Shown here: positions 8,360 through 16,765 of the stretch, piece after piece
Layout: each line of letters opens with the position of its first letter
Numbering within the stretch: the first letter of the stretch is position 1
Assembly (NCBI GenBank): GCA_019428945.1
Contig: JAHYJM010000001.1
Span: forward strand, 1-64,000
DNA from: Bacillota bacterium
Lineage (GTDB): Bacteria; Bacillota; Dethiobacteria; DTU022
DNA: 64,000 nt
Direction: 5' to 3'
The notes under the pieces: model-generated
The model's database searches: none
Seen by the model: only the letters and a program-made list of their open reading frames with translations
What the model was told of the DNA's origin: nothing
Position numbers and translations under genes: made by a program

Positions 8360-9661
8360 ATGAGTAAAATTGATCAAGCAAACCAGGAAGCCGTTAAAAG
8401 GATGATGCTTTCAAGACCGGTATGGGTTGATATCGGCAGAGCCAAAGATGTTATACCCGGTATGAAGGATAACCTATTCCTTCACGCAGGGCCGCCAATC
8501 ACATGGGATAGAATGAGCGGTCCACTCAGGGGCGCAATAATGGGGGGATTGATCTATGAAGGTAAAGCGAAGAACGCAGAGGAAGCGGAAAAGTTGGCCG
8601 CCTCCGGGGAAATTGAGTTCGCTCCCTGTCATCACTACAATTCTGTAGGCCCCATGGCCGGTGTTATAACACCTTCGCAGATGGTATTTATCATCGAAGA
8701 CAAAGAGTGGGGTGGTTATACCTATTCAAACATGAATGAAGGCTATGGTAAAGTTCTACGTTACGGAGCATTTGACGATGAAGTTCTTGATCGGCTGCGC
8801 TGGTTGGACGAAGTATATGCTCCGGTAATTAAAGAGGCTGTACACCTGGCAAAAGGTGTGGACATGAAGTCTATTATTGCCCAGGCGCTTCATATGGGAG
8901 ATGATGGTCATAACCGCAACAGGGCCACCACTTCACTGTTTATAAGGACAATTGCTCCCTTTGTGGCCGAGACAGAGTGGGGCAAAAAGACTGAATATGA
9001 TGCTCCGCGTTTGGATCTCTCCAATGTATCCGAATATTTCAAAGGCAATAAAGCTTCCGCTGCAGCCGAGGTACTGGCATTTATGCACAGCAATGATCTC
9101 ACTTCACTTAATGCAATTATGGCCGCTTGCAAGAGCATGGCCCTTGCTGCTCATGGTGTAGAGCACTCAACAATGGTTACAACTATGGCCCGCAATGGAA
9201 CAGACTTTGGGATTAGGGTTAGCAGCACTGGCGATAAATGGTTCACCGCACCTGCTAACATACCGGACGGCCTTTATTTCTCCGGTTTCACATCTGATGA
9301 TGCTAATGGAGATATCGGTGATAGCGTTATTACAGAAACTGTCGGTATCGGTGGTTTTGCAATGGCGGCAGCTCCTGCTATTGTTAACTTTATTGGCGGT
9401 TCACCTGCGGATGCATTCGATGCTACAAATGAAATGTATGAAATAACGATAGCTGAAAATAATAACTTTAACATACCGGCGATGGACTTTAAAGGGACTC
9501 CTACTGGTATTGATGTCCGTAAAGTTGTTGAAAAAGGCATCGTACCCAGAATTAACACCGGTATAGCACACAAGGAACCGGGTGTTGGACAGGTAGGGGC
9601 AGGAATCGTAAAACCGCCGATGGAGATGTTTATTGCGGCACTTAGAGAACTGGCCAAGTAG
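8360..9661 (+). CDS. allG: DUF1116 protein YlbE/AllG, oxamate carbamoyltransferase subunit
   Basis: DUF1116 family, 433 residues, the partner of FdrA. Recognised by its N-terminal region ending VWVDIGRAKDVIPGM, the central MGDDGHNRNRATTSLF and the C-terminal IAHKEPGVGQVGAGIVKPP. GGGAGGTG precedes the ATG. In E. coli the homologue AllG is needed with AllF and AllH for the interconversion of oxalurate and carbamoyl phosphate plus oxamate. The 20-base gap to the 53-residue gene and 54-base gap to the dehydrogenase genes suggest one transcript from fdrA to the hydroxylase genes. Confidence 0.88.
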   Translation: MSKIDQANQEAVKRMMLSRPVWVDIGRAKDVIPGMKDNLFLHAGPPITWDRMSGPLRGAIMGGLIYEGKAKNAEEAEKLAASGEIEFAPCHHYNSVGPMAGVITPSQMVFIIEDKEWGGYTYSNMNEGYGKVLRYGAFDDEVLDRLRWLDEVYAPVIKEAVHLAKGVDMKSIIAQALHMGDDGHNRNRATTSLFIRTIAPFVAETEWGKKTEYDAPRLDLSNVSEYFKGNKASAAAEVLAFMHSNDLTSLNAIMAACKSMALAAHGVEHSTMVTTMARNGTDFGIRVSSTGDKWFTAPANIPDGLYFSGFTSDDANGDIGDSVITETVGIGGFAMAAAPAIVNFIGGSPADAFDATNEMYEITIAENNNFNIPAMDFKGTPTGIDVRKVVEKGIVPRINTGIAHKEPGVGQVGAGIVKPPMEMFIAALRELAK

Positions 9662-9715
9662 AAATAATTCCACTTTTAGTTCGGTCAAGTTTTAATACGG
9701 AGGTGAACCGGAAAG

Positions 9716-10546
9716 ATGCTTTCCTATGAATATATAAAAACAGGCGATTTGCAGGAAGCGTTTAAACTGCTTGAAAGCAGGGAGCATGTCTACCCTCTGG
9801 CAGGCGGAACCGACCTCATTGTCGGTATGCGCGGCGGCAAATTTGTCCCGGAGTTGATTTTGGATCTTAAAGATATCGAAGAGTTTAAAGTGCTCACGGA
9901 AGACAATAAAGGCATTACGATCGGTGCTTTGGTAACTTTAAATGAGATATGCCAGTTTAAGCCGGTAGTAGACAATATTCCTATTTTGGCAGAAGGTTGT
10001 CATAGTGTTGGCAGTTACATGATTCGCAACAGGGCAACAATTGCCGGTAATATTTGTAATGCTTCACCAGCAGCTGATACATCAGCACCGCTGTACTGCC
10101 TGGATGCTGTTGTTAATATAATCGGTTCGGGAGGCAGCAGAACTGTTCCGGTAGATGAATTTTTTAACGGTCCGGGGCAAAATGCCCTGAATAAGGGCGA
10201 GCTGGTACAGTCAGTCACAGTTCTAAAACCTTATCCGGAAGGAAAAGGGGTTTATTTTAAAGCTTCCAGAACAGGTTCAGTAGACCTTGCCACTGTCGGG
10301 GTTGCGGTACAAAGCTGGGGAGACCGGGTAAAGGTAGCTGTCGGAGCAGTAGCTCCGACTCCGGTCAGGGCATTATCAGTTGAGAATGCTGTTAATGAAT
10401 ATGGTGAAAAAGATTGGTCAAAAGCAGCTGCTTTAGTTAATAATGATATCTCACCGATAACCGATCTAAGAGGCTCCCGTGAATATCGCTACCATATTGT
10501 TGAAGTTCTGGTCCGTCGTGGCCTTGAACAGACGATGGGGGTGTGA
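9716..10546 (+). CDS. xdhB: Xanthine dehydrogenase FAD-binding subunit
   Basis: FAD-binding medium subunit of a molybdenum hydroxylase (CoxM/XdhB type), 276 residues. The FAD-contacting motifs are VYPLAGGTDLIVGMRGG near residue 30 and the second loop SYMIRNRATIAGNICNASPA near residue 100, both in normal positions. It passes electrons from the iron-sulfur subunit to an external acceptor, typically NAD. CGGAGGTG precedes the ATG. It overlaps or abuts the next gene, which indicates translational coupling. Confidence 0.92.
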   Translation: MLSYEYIKTGDLQEAFKLLESREHVYPLAGGTDLIVGMRGGKFVPELILDLKDIEEFKVLTEDNKGITIGALVTLNEICQFKPVVDNIPILAEGCHSVGSYMIRNRATIAGNICNASPAADTSAPLYCLDAVVNIIGSGGSRTVPVDEFFNGPGQNALNKGELVQSVTVLKPYPEGKGVYFKASRTGSVDLATVGVAVQSWGDRVKVAVGAVAPTPVRALSVENAVNEYGEKDWSKAAALVNNDISPITDLRGSREYRYHIVEVLVRRGLEQTMGV

Positions 10547-10548
10547 AC

Positions 10549-11016
10549 GTGTCTGAAAAAATCACTATAAGCTTTACTATTAACGGAGATAAAGAAACAA
10601 GAGAAGCAGCTGTGGGGCAGACCCTGCTTAGCTTCATCCGTGATGAGCTGCACCTGACTGGCACTAAAAGCGGTTGTGAAATCGGAGAATGCGGCGCCTG
10701 CACTGTATTGCTGAATGGCAAACCGGTAAACTCCTGCCTGGTCCTTGCTGTTGAACTTGACGGAAAAGAGCTTGTGACAATCGAAGCGCTATCTAAAAAC
10801 GGCAAGCTCGATAAATTACAACAGACGTTTATTGATCATGCAGCTTTTCAGTGCGGTTACTGCACGCCGGGTATGATCATATCAGCTAAAGCTCTACTTG
10901 AACGCAAACCGAATCCCAGTGATGAAGATATTAACGAAGCCCTTAGTGGGAATCTTTGCCGCTGCGGCGCTTATCAGGAAATTAGGGCGGCAATTAAAGA
11001 CGCCGCCAAGAAATGA
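10549..11016 (+). CDS. xdhC: Xanthine dehydrogenase 2Fe-2S subunit
   Basis: Small iron-sulfur subunit, 155 residues. It has the plant-type [2Fe-2S] set C43, C48, C51, C63 (within CEIGECGACTVLLNG) and the second cluster set C102, C105, C137, C139 (CGYCTPG and LCRCGAY). This is the standard pattern for the family. GTG at 10549 is chosen over GTG at 10543 because GATGGGGG then has a proper 8-base spacing. The symbol follows the E. coli XdhABC naming and is provisional. Confidence 0.92.
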   Translation: MSEKITISFTINGDKETREAAVGQTLLSFIRDELHLTGTKSGCEIGECGACTVLLNGKPVNSCLVLAVELDGKELVTIEALSKNGKLDKLQQTFIDHAAFQCGYCTPGMIISAKALLERKPNPSDEDINEALSGNLCRCGAYQEIRAAIKDAAKK

Positions 11017-11035
11017 GCGGGAAAGGAGGATTAAA

Positions 11036-13345
11036 ATGTCTGAATTAAAATGTGTCGGAAAAGCAGTTACACGAAAGGATGCCATAGAGAAGGTTACCGG
11101 TTCAGCGGAGTTTATTGAAGACCGTTTTCTGGGACCGCTTCTTTATGCTAAAATGAAAAAAAGCACGGTAGCCCACGGTAAAATTAAAAAACTTGATCTA
11201 TCAAAAGCCCTTAAGCATCCGGGTGTTAAAACTGTGCTTACCGGCAAAGATTATAAAAATAAAATCGGACTTTACCTGGTCGACAGAGACTTTATGGCGG
11301 TCGATAAAGTGCGTTTCTGGGGCGAACCGGTTGCACTGGTTGTCGCATCAACTGAAAAAGCGGCAGCAGAAGCAGTTGAACTGATCGAAGTTGATTATGA
11401 AGAACTGCCAGGTGTGTTTGATCCCTTTGAAGCTCTGAAACCGGAAGCGCCTCTAATTCATGAGGAACTGGGCAGCTATGAAGTCGTGCCAATTTTCTAC
11501 CCCAAGGCTGGCACAAATGTAGCCAACCACTTCAAGCTGCGCAAGGGTGATACTGAGAAAGGGTTTGCAGAAGCAGATATTGTGATTGAAAAAGAATATT
11601 ATGTGCCCCAGATGCAACATGTACCGATAGAAACCCACAAGGCTGCCGCTCATTGGAGTCCCGATGGCAAGCTGACAGTTTGGAGCACCGCCCAGTCGCC
11701 CAATGTAGTACGCCAACTGCTGGCCAAAGCATTCGAGATGCCCATGCATAAAATAAGAGTAATTTCCAGTTACATCGGTGGTGGTTTCGGCTGTAAAGCC
11801 GGCGCTTCACTTGAAGGGCTCGTTGTTCCGGTTGCCCAAAAGTTTCCCGGTTATGTGGTTAGAATTGTCTTTAACCGTGAAGAAGATATGCAGGGAACAT
11901 TTACCCGGCAGGCTCTCTATTCAACTCTTAAAACCGGGGTGCGCAAAGATGGCAGAATTACAGCATTAGAGTATAAAATGATCTGGGACGGCGGGGCTTA
12001 TACCGAGTACGGAGTTAATATTGTTCGTGCTGCCGGGTACAGTTCATCCGGCGCTTACGATATACCGAACGTAAAAACCGATTCTTATTGTGTCTATACA
12101 AATAATTCAATCGGTGGCCCTGTACGTGGGTTCGGTATGTGTGAAATGCAGTGGGGCATTGAAAGACAGATTGACTACATTGCCAGGGAACTTAACATGG
12201 ATCCACTGGAAGTACGCCTGATAAATGGTATGAAAAAAGGTTCTACAACAGCATCTGGTCAGGTTGTACATGATGTCGACTACGAAAAATGCCTGAAAAC
12301 TGTCGCCGATCAAATCGGCTGGGGCAAAAAAGAACAGCCTGAAAAGGGTAAATTACGTGGAAAAGGAATTGCCGGTCTCGTAAAATGTCCCGCCCAGCCC
12401 AGTAATGCTGCTTCCTCAGCGATCATCCGTATTAATGAAGACGGAACAGCTCATGTGATGATCGGTGCTACAGAAATGGGTCAGGGAATGCTTACTGCAA
12501 TCAGCCAGATTGCTTCTGAAGCCTTAAATATACCGATCGAAAAAATAGATATTAAAGTTCCAGATACTGATTTTACACCATACGAATGGCAAAGTGTGGG
12601 CAGCAGGATTACATATACCTGCGGCACTTCAGTTAAAAGGGCTGCCGAAGATGCATTAGGACAGATCTACTATATTGCTGCAAATCTGCTTGAAGTCCCT
12701 GTGGAAGATCTGACCTTTGACGGTAAAATAGTTTATTCAACAAAAGATCCTGAGATAAAAGCAACAATCAGGGAAGTGGCCGACAGTTGCAAGAAGTGCA
12801 CCGGTGAAGGTATTGCCGGTCCGATTATTGGCAAGGGGTCGTTTGTTCCTAAAAATATGACCAATCTCGATCCTGAAACCGGACAGGGTAACCCCGGGAT
12901 GTTCTACTGTTTCGGCGCAACCGGTGTAGAGGTTGAAGTAGATATAGAAACCGGTGTTATTAAAGTACTTCAGCTTGCCACCTCTATTGATGCCGGTAAA
13001 GCGATTAATCCACAGCTATGCACTGTACAGCTTCACGGAGGCACAATTATGGGCCTTTCAACTGCTCTATATGAAGATGTTCGTTTCGATAAAGGAGTAA
13101 TGCTGAACCGTAATTTCACCGATTATAAGATTGCCAGCATCGATAATACTCCTCACATTGAAAGTTTCATTATTGAAACACCTGAGACCAATGGCCCATA
13201 CGGAGCCAGGGGTATTGGTGAACAGCCAATGATTGGAGTCGCCCCGGCTGTGGCCAACGCAGTCTGTGATGCTCTCGGTGTAGAGTTTAATACATTTCCG
13301 CTTACCCCTGAAAGAGTATGGAGAGCACTAAAAGAAAAAAAGTAG
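11036..13345 (+). CDS. xdhA: Xanthine dehydrogenase molybdopterin-binding subunit
   Basis: Large catalytic subunit of a molybdenum hydroxylase, 769 residues, the usual length. It shows the cofactor loop YIGGGFGCKAG, the Mo-site region GGPVRGFGMCE, the QSVGSRITYTCG segment and the catalytic Glu in GARGIGEQ (E729). GGAAAGGAGG lies 8 bases before the ATG. The ORF extends further upstream inside the preceding gene but without a ribosome site. Neighbouring PucR, NCS2 permease and YqeB/YqeC point to xanthine or a related purine as substrate and to a selenium-containing cofactor. Nicotinate or another N-heterocycle cannot be excluded. Confidence 0.88.
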   Translation: MSELKCVGKAVTRKDAIEKVTGSAEFIEDRFLGPLLYAKMKKSTVAHGKIKKLDLSKALKHPGVKTVLTGKDYKNKIGLYLVDRDFMAVDKVRFWGEPVALVVASTEKAAAEAVELIEVDYEELPGVFDPFEALKPEAPLIHEELGSYEVVPIFYPKAGTNVANHFKLRKGDTEKGFAEADIVIEKEYYVPQMQHVPIETHKAAAHWSPDGKLTVWSTAQSPNVVRQLLAKAFEMPMHKIRVISSYIGGGFGCKAGASLEGLVVPVAQKFPGYVVRIVFNREEDMQGTFTRQALYSTLKTGVRKDGRITALEYKMIWDGGAYTEYGVNIVRAAGYSSSGAYDIPNVKTDSYCVYTNNSIGGPVRGFGMCEMQWGIERQIDYIARELNMDPLEVRLINGMKKGSTTASGQVVHDVDYEKCLKTVADQIGWGKKEQPEKGKLRGKGIAGLVKCPAQPSNAASSAIIRINEDGTAHVMIGATEMGQGMLTAISQIASEALNIPIEKIDIKVPDTDFTPYEWQSVGSRITYTCGTSVKRAAEDALGQIYYIAANLLEVPVEDLTFDGKIVYSTKDPEIKATIREVADSCKKCTGEGIAGPIIGKGSFVPKNMTNLDPETGQGNPGMFYCFGATGVEVEVDIETGVIKVLQLATSIDAGKAINPQLCTVQLHGGTIMGLSTALYEDVRFDKGVMLNRNFTDYKIASIDNTPHIESFIIETPETNGPYGARGIGEQPMIGVAPAVANAVCDALGVEFNTFPLTPERVWRALKEKK

Positions 13346-13370
13346 TATAATAAAATCAGTCTCCGACAGA

Positions 13371-13400
13371 GGGGTGCGGCAGACCGCACCCCTTATTCTA
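13371..13400 (+). terminator. Intercistronic hairpin after the dehydrogenase genes
   Basis: Perfect 9-base stem GGGGTGCGG (13371-13379) and CCGCACCCC (13384-13392) with the tetraloop CAGA. It is followed by TTATTCTATT, a weak U-rich tail. It may be a partial terminator that lowers expression of the maturation genes relative to the enzyme. Confidence 0.65.
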
Positions 13401-13421
13401 TTCCAGGGGGTATTTTATAAG

Positions 13422-14216
13422 ATGCTTCCCCGCTTAGTTCTTATTAAAGGTGCCGGAGATCTGGCCTCAGGCGTTGCTCACCGTTTATGGTTTTCCGGTT
13501 TTAGGGTGGTTATGCTTGAACTGCCGGCTCCGCTTGTTGTTCGCACAACCGTATCTTTCGCTTCAGCTGTTTATGAAGGCTCAATTGAAGTTGAATCTTT
13601 AACGGCTAAGTTGTGTCCTGGACCTGAAGAGGCAGCCTGCTGTCTTTCAGATGACATTATACCGGTTATAGTTGATCCTGATGCCAAATCAATTGATTTC
13701 TTGAAACCTGAAGTTATAATCGATGCGATTATGGCCAAAGGTAACCGCCTCACAAAAATTACCGATGCGCAATTGGTGATTGGTCTTGGGCCCGGCTTTA
13801 CAGCCGGTTTAGACTGCAGCGCTGTTATTGAAACTAAACGCGGCCATAATCTTGGCAAAGTTATTCATAGTGGCAGCGCGGCTGATGATACTGCCGAGCC
13901 CGGCTTAATCGGAGGTTATGGGATAGAAAGATTACTCAGGGCGCCTGCCGGCGGAACATTCAAGCCGCTTAAAAATATCGGCGAAACGGTTAAATCAGGA
14001 GAAGCCGTTGCAATGGTAAATGATGTGCCAATAAGAACTCAGATTAGCGGACTGATACGGGGAATGCTTTATCCGAATCTTGAAATTAAAGCAGGAACCA
14101 AGGTCGGCGATATCGACCCCCGTGGTGAAGAAGTAGATTACCTGACAATCTCTGATAAAGCCAGGGCAATCGGCGGGGGAGTTCTAGAAGCAATTTTGTA
14201 CAGGTACAACAGGTAA
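13422..14216 (+). CDS. yqeB: YqeB-family selenium-dependent molybdenum hydroxylase maturation protein
   Basis: YqeB/EF2563 family, 264 residues. The N-terminus reads LVLIKGAGDLASGVAHRL, a nucleotide-binding-like glycine motif. The middle has IDAIMAKGNRLTKITDA and LGPGFTAGLDC, all typical of the family. This family is a genomic marker for molybdenum hydroxylases that carry a labile selenium atom; its exact reaction is not settled. ATG 13422 is preceded by CAGGGGG. It lies directly after the xdh genes and before the YqeC-MocA fusion, consistent with a dedicated cofactor module. Confidence 0.87.
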   Translation: MLPRLVLIKGAGDLASGVAHRLWFSGFRVVMLELPAPLVVRTTVSFASAVYEGSIEVESLTAKLCPGPEEAACCLSDDIIPVIVDPDAKSIDFLKPEVIIDAIMAKGNRLTKITDAQLVIGLGPGFTAGLDCSAVIETKRGHNLGKVIHSGSAADDTAEPGLIGGYGIERLLRAPAGGTFKPLKNIGETVKSGEAVAMVNDVPIRTQISGLIRGMLYPNLEIKAGTKVGDIDPRGEEVDYLTISDKARAIGGGVLEAILYRYNR

Positions 14217-14248
14217 ATAATGTTAAATGAATATGTGGAGGTAAGAAA

Positions 14249-14518
14249 ATGATCTCGGATACTTTAAAATCAAACCTCTTATTGCTGGAATATTGTTATT
14301 GCAACAGCTGCATGCGAATTAAAGGGCTTGATGAAATCATTACGGATGATGAAGGTAATCTGCTGTGCAGTCATTGCGGCAGCCGCGAGCTTGATGAGCC
14401 GGGATGGGTTATATGTCCACATCAGAAAATGACTGCTGTAAAATGCCCGCGGGCAGGAAAAGGTATAATCAGTAACGACTCAGGTCTTGAATGTTCAGAT
14501 CGCTGTTTCTTCCGTTAA
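14249..14518 (+). CDS. Small cysteine-rich protein of unknown function
   Basis: An 89-residue protein with GGAGG before its ATG and nine cysteines: C16, C18, C21, C40, C43, C56, C66, C82, C86. The pairs C18-C21 and C40-C43 look like a zinc ribbon or rubredoxin-like knuckle. I do not recognise the family. Its position between yqeB and the yqeC-mocA fusion suggests a role in metal or selenium handling for the molybdenum hydroxylase, but this rests on context alone. Confidence 0.7.
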   Translation: MISDTLKSNLLLLEYCYCNSCMRIKGLDEIITDDEGNLLCSHCGSRELDEPGWVICPHQKMTAVKCPRAGKGIISNDSGLECSDRCFFR

Positions 14519-14544
14519 TCCGGTAAATGGAGTAAATTCAAGTT

Positions 14545-15906
14545 ATGGAGCAACTATCACTGTTTTACTCTTTAAAGTTTAAACCTCCCGCTGTGATCGC
14601 CTTTTTCGGCGGCGGCGGAAAAACTTCGTTAATGCGGGTTTTAGCGGAAGAAATGGCTCTCTCCGATCACAAGGTGCTGCTAACCACAACTACTAAAATT
14701 TATCCCTATCGGGGAATGCCTCATTTTTACCTAGAGGAAAATAGGGATATGATAAAAGAGCTAAAAAAACACTTCAGTTCTCATAATCTGGCTGTTATTG
14801 GCTATCCTCCAAGCCCAGACGGTAAAATCCGGGGAATAGATAATGATTATATAAAAATAATTTTTGAAACCCTGCAGGTTTCGGTATTAGTGGAAGCCGA
14901 TGGCTCAAAGGGAAAGCCAATTAAAGGGTTTGCAGACTATGAGCCTGTAATACCTGATTGCAGTGATCTTCTAATTCCGGTTATTGGTGCTGATGCCCTC
15001 GGAGCAGAAATAAATAACAAAACGGTACATCGTCCTGAATTACTTCGTGTAATCACGGGCAGTAAAGATTCGAAACCGGCTTCGCTCGGTGAAGCGGACC
15101 TTGCCAAAGTTTACTGCCGCATGACGCTCATTGGAAAGAACCAGGCATCAAAAGCAAAAACTATTTATGTCCTAAATAAGTATGATCTTCTGAATGCTCC
15201 TTCAAAAGCACACTCTATAGCGAAACTGATGGTTAATTATAACTGCCGCGGCAGATTTCTCGTAACTGAGACATTAGGAGCTAACCCGGTCAAAATGAAC
15301 CTGAGGCTGGATAATAACCAGGAAGCCGTAAGTGTTTCCTGCATCATACTTGCCGCGGGACAATCATCCAGGATGGGAAAAGACAAGCTGTCCCTGTATT
15401 TCCGTGATTCGACGATACTCGGGGAAACTGTAAAACAGGTTAGTAACGCCGGATTCGATGAACTGATTCTGGTAACAAAGCCTAACAGCCACTGGAAAGA
15501 TATCTTAAGAAACTATGATATAAAGATTGTCGAGAACCCTGCCTACATGGAAGGCCAGGCAACTTCCCTTATTGCCGGCCTGAGAAAAGTTGACCCCTGC
15601 ACCCAGGGTATTTTATTTGCGCTGGGCGATCAGCCCTTAATTAAATCGTCTACCTACAAATCTCTAGTAAAGACTTACAGAAATAACCTAAAACCTGTCA
15701 CATACCCCCTGTACAGGGAAAAACGCGGAAATCCCGTTATAATTGACCGTTCAATATGGCCTGAACTGTTAAATCTAAAAGGCGATCAAGGGGGAAGGAG
15801 CTTCATCAAAAAACTCGAACCGGGCTGCTTAAATCCGGTGGATACTGCAGATGCAGCAGTTCTTCTTGACATAGATACAGCTGAAGATTATAAAATGCAT
15901 AAATGA
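14545..15906 (+). CDS. YqeC-MocA fusion: selenium cofactor protein and molybdopterin nucleotidyltransferase
   Basis: Two-domain protein of 453 residues. Residues about 15-245 are YqeC, with the P-loop-like FFGGGGKTSLM, TTTTKIY and VLVEADGSKGKPIKG. Residues about 265-450 are a MobA-like nucleotidyltransferase of the MocA type, with LAAGQSSRMGKDKL at 269-282 and LGDQPLI further on. MocA transfers CMP to molybdopterin for xanthine dehydrogenase family enzymes. YqeC is linked to selenium-dependent molybdenum hydroxylases. The two are often separate genes; here they are joined in frame. The stop codon lies inside the terminator stem. Confidence 0.88.
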   Translation: MEQLSLFYSLKFKPPAVIAFFGGGGKTSLMRVLAEEMALSDHKVLLTTTTKIYPYRGMPHFYLEENRDMIKELKKHFSSHNLAVIGYPPSPDGKIRGIDNDYIKIIFETLQVSVLVEADGSKGKPIKGFADYEPVIPDCSDLLIPVIGADALGAEINNKTVHRPELLRVITGSKDSKPASLGEADLAKVYCRMTLIGKNQASKAKTIYVLNKYDLLNAPSKAHSIAKLMVNYNCRGRFLVTETLGANPVKMNLRLDNNQEAVSVSCIILAAGQSSRMGKDKLSLYFRDSTILGETVKQVSNAGFDELILVTKPNSHWKDILRNYDIKIVENPAYMEGQATSLIAGLRKVDPCTQGILFALGDQPLIKSSTYKSLVKTYRNNLKPVTYPLYREKRGNPVIIDRSIWPELLNLKGDQGGRSFIKKLEPGCLNPVDTADAAVLLDIDTAEDYKMHK

Positions 15907-15930
15907 CGGTGTTAATCCCCCGTCATTTAT
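15901..15930 (+). terminator. Terminator of the purine dehydrogenase operon
   Basis: Stem AAATGACGG (15901-15909) with CCGTCATTT (15920-15928), loop of 10 bases, then a T-rich tail. The stem includes the stop codon of the preceding gene. Confidence 0.75.
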
Positions 15931-15994
15931 TATCACTCAATTTATTTGCTTAATGTAAAATTAACAATCTAAACCCGATAAGCCTTAAAGACTG

Positions 15995-16225
15995 TTAGAT
16001 CGACCAGGTAATCCGGGTGTCACTGCTTGTAATTACAGCCATTTTACGTATTTTGCTTACTACTAGTTCCAGCTTTTCCATATCTTCTGCCTCGATAAAT
16101 GCAATTATGTCAGCAGGTCCGGTAACAACATGTGCTTGTTTAACACCTTCAACCTTGCGGATTGCCTTAATTACCTCGACAGGGTCCTTAGATCCGAACT
16201 GTATAAATATATAAGCCGTGATCAT
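15995..16225 (-). CDS. Lrp/AsnC-type RAM-domain protein
   Basis: A 76-residue protein that is only the ligand-binding (RAM) domain of Lrp/AsnC regulators, without a DNA-binding domain. It begins ITAYIFIQFGSKDPVEV and has VKQAHVVTGPADIIAFIEA, the usual amino-acid-binding loop. GGAGGT lies upstream of the ATG on the minus strand. Stand-alone RAM proteins are known and may bind amino acids or modulate full-length Lrp proteins. No partner gene is adjacent; the tRNA cluster lies upstream on the same strand. Confidence 0.85.
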   Translation of the reverse strand: MITAYIFIQFGSKDPVEVIKAIRKVEGVKQAHVVTGPADIIAFIEAEDMEKLELVVSKIRKMAVITSSDTRITWSI

Positions 16226-16320
16226 GACAAACCTCCTTGTCCATAATTGATTTAAATCCGAGCTTAATCTGATTATCTCTGCTCTTATATTTTACTTTTA
16301 AATATTATCTTTGTAAAGTA

Positions 16321-16349
16321 AACGGCGGAGATTTTAAACCCCCGCCGTT
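16321..16349 (-). terminator. Terminator of the tRNA cluster
   Basis: Stem AACGGCGG (16321-16328) with CCGCCGTT (16342-16349). Read on the minus strand it follows tRNA-Lys and is followed by TTTACTTT. Confidence 0.8.
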
Positions 16350-16363
16350 ACTGCATTTTAACT

Positions 16364-16439
16364 TGGTGAGCCATCCAGGGCTCGAACCTGGGACACCCTG
16401 ATTAAAAGTCAGGTGCTCTACCAACTGAGCTAATGGCCC
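16364..16439 (-). tRNA. tRNA-Lys (anticodon TTT)
   Basis: On the minus strand a 76-base cloverleaf with encoded CCA. Acceptor GGGCCAT pairs with ATGGCTC, the anticodon loop is CTTTTAA within CTGACTTTTAATCAG, and the T arm contains GGTTCGAGCC. Confidence 0.97.
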
Positions 16440-16443
16440 ATCT

Positions 16444-16529
16444 TGGTGGAGAGGACTGGATTCGAACCAGTGAAGGCGCTGCCAGCAGATTTACAGTCTG
16501 CCCCCTTTGGCCAACTTGGGTACCTCTCC
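16444..16529 (-). tRNA. tRNA-Tyr (anticodon GTA)
   Basis: 86-base class II tRNA with a long variable arm and encoded CCA. Acceptor GGAGAGG pairs with CCTCTCC, and the anticodon stem-loop is CAGACTGTAAATCTG. Confidence 0.97.
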
Positions 16530-16540
16530 ACGACTTCTTG

Positions 16541-16615
16541 TGGAGCCGACGGTGGGACTCGAACCCGCAACCTGCTGATTACAAATCAGCTGCTCTTCCG
16601 TTGAGCTACGTCGGC
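16541..16615 (-). tRNA. tRNA-Thr (anticodon TGT)
   Basis: 75-base cloverleaf with encoded CCA. Acceptor GCCGACG pairs with CGTCGGC, and the anticodon stem-loop is CTGATTTGTAATCAG. First of the three tRNAs in the transcript. Confidence 0.97.
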
Positions 16616-16644
16616 CAAACAATTACTGCTTTTAGAGCATAATC

Positions 16645-16673
16645 AGTATAGCTTATTTTATAAAATACGTCAA
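16645..16673 (-). promoter_or_regulatory. Sigma-70 promoter of the tRNA cluster
   Basis: On the minus strand, TTGACG, a 17-base spacer and TATACT, placed about 30 bases before tRNA-Thr. Confidence 0.8.
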
Positions 16674-16765
16674 CACGACAAGAGCAGGAATTTTTCATTA
16701 ATCTCGCGAAGATTTTATAGTAACAATGCTATGACTTTTATTTTCATATTTAAGGGGGGCACCGC

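Noticed and set aside
10898..11035. Upstream extension of the molybdopterin subunit gene
   Set aside because: It overlaps the iron-sulfur subunit gene in another frame, and a strong ribosome site points to ATG 11036.
16433..16642. 69-codon plus-strand ORF ending in a sequence like DSNPQPADYKSAALP
   Set aside because: It is the antisense reading of the tRNA cluster; this peptide is a well-known false gene over tRNAs.
16616..16765. Possible SAM riboswitch before the methylthioadenosine operon
   Set aside because: No S-box conserved elements were seen in the short gap.
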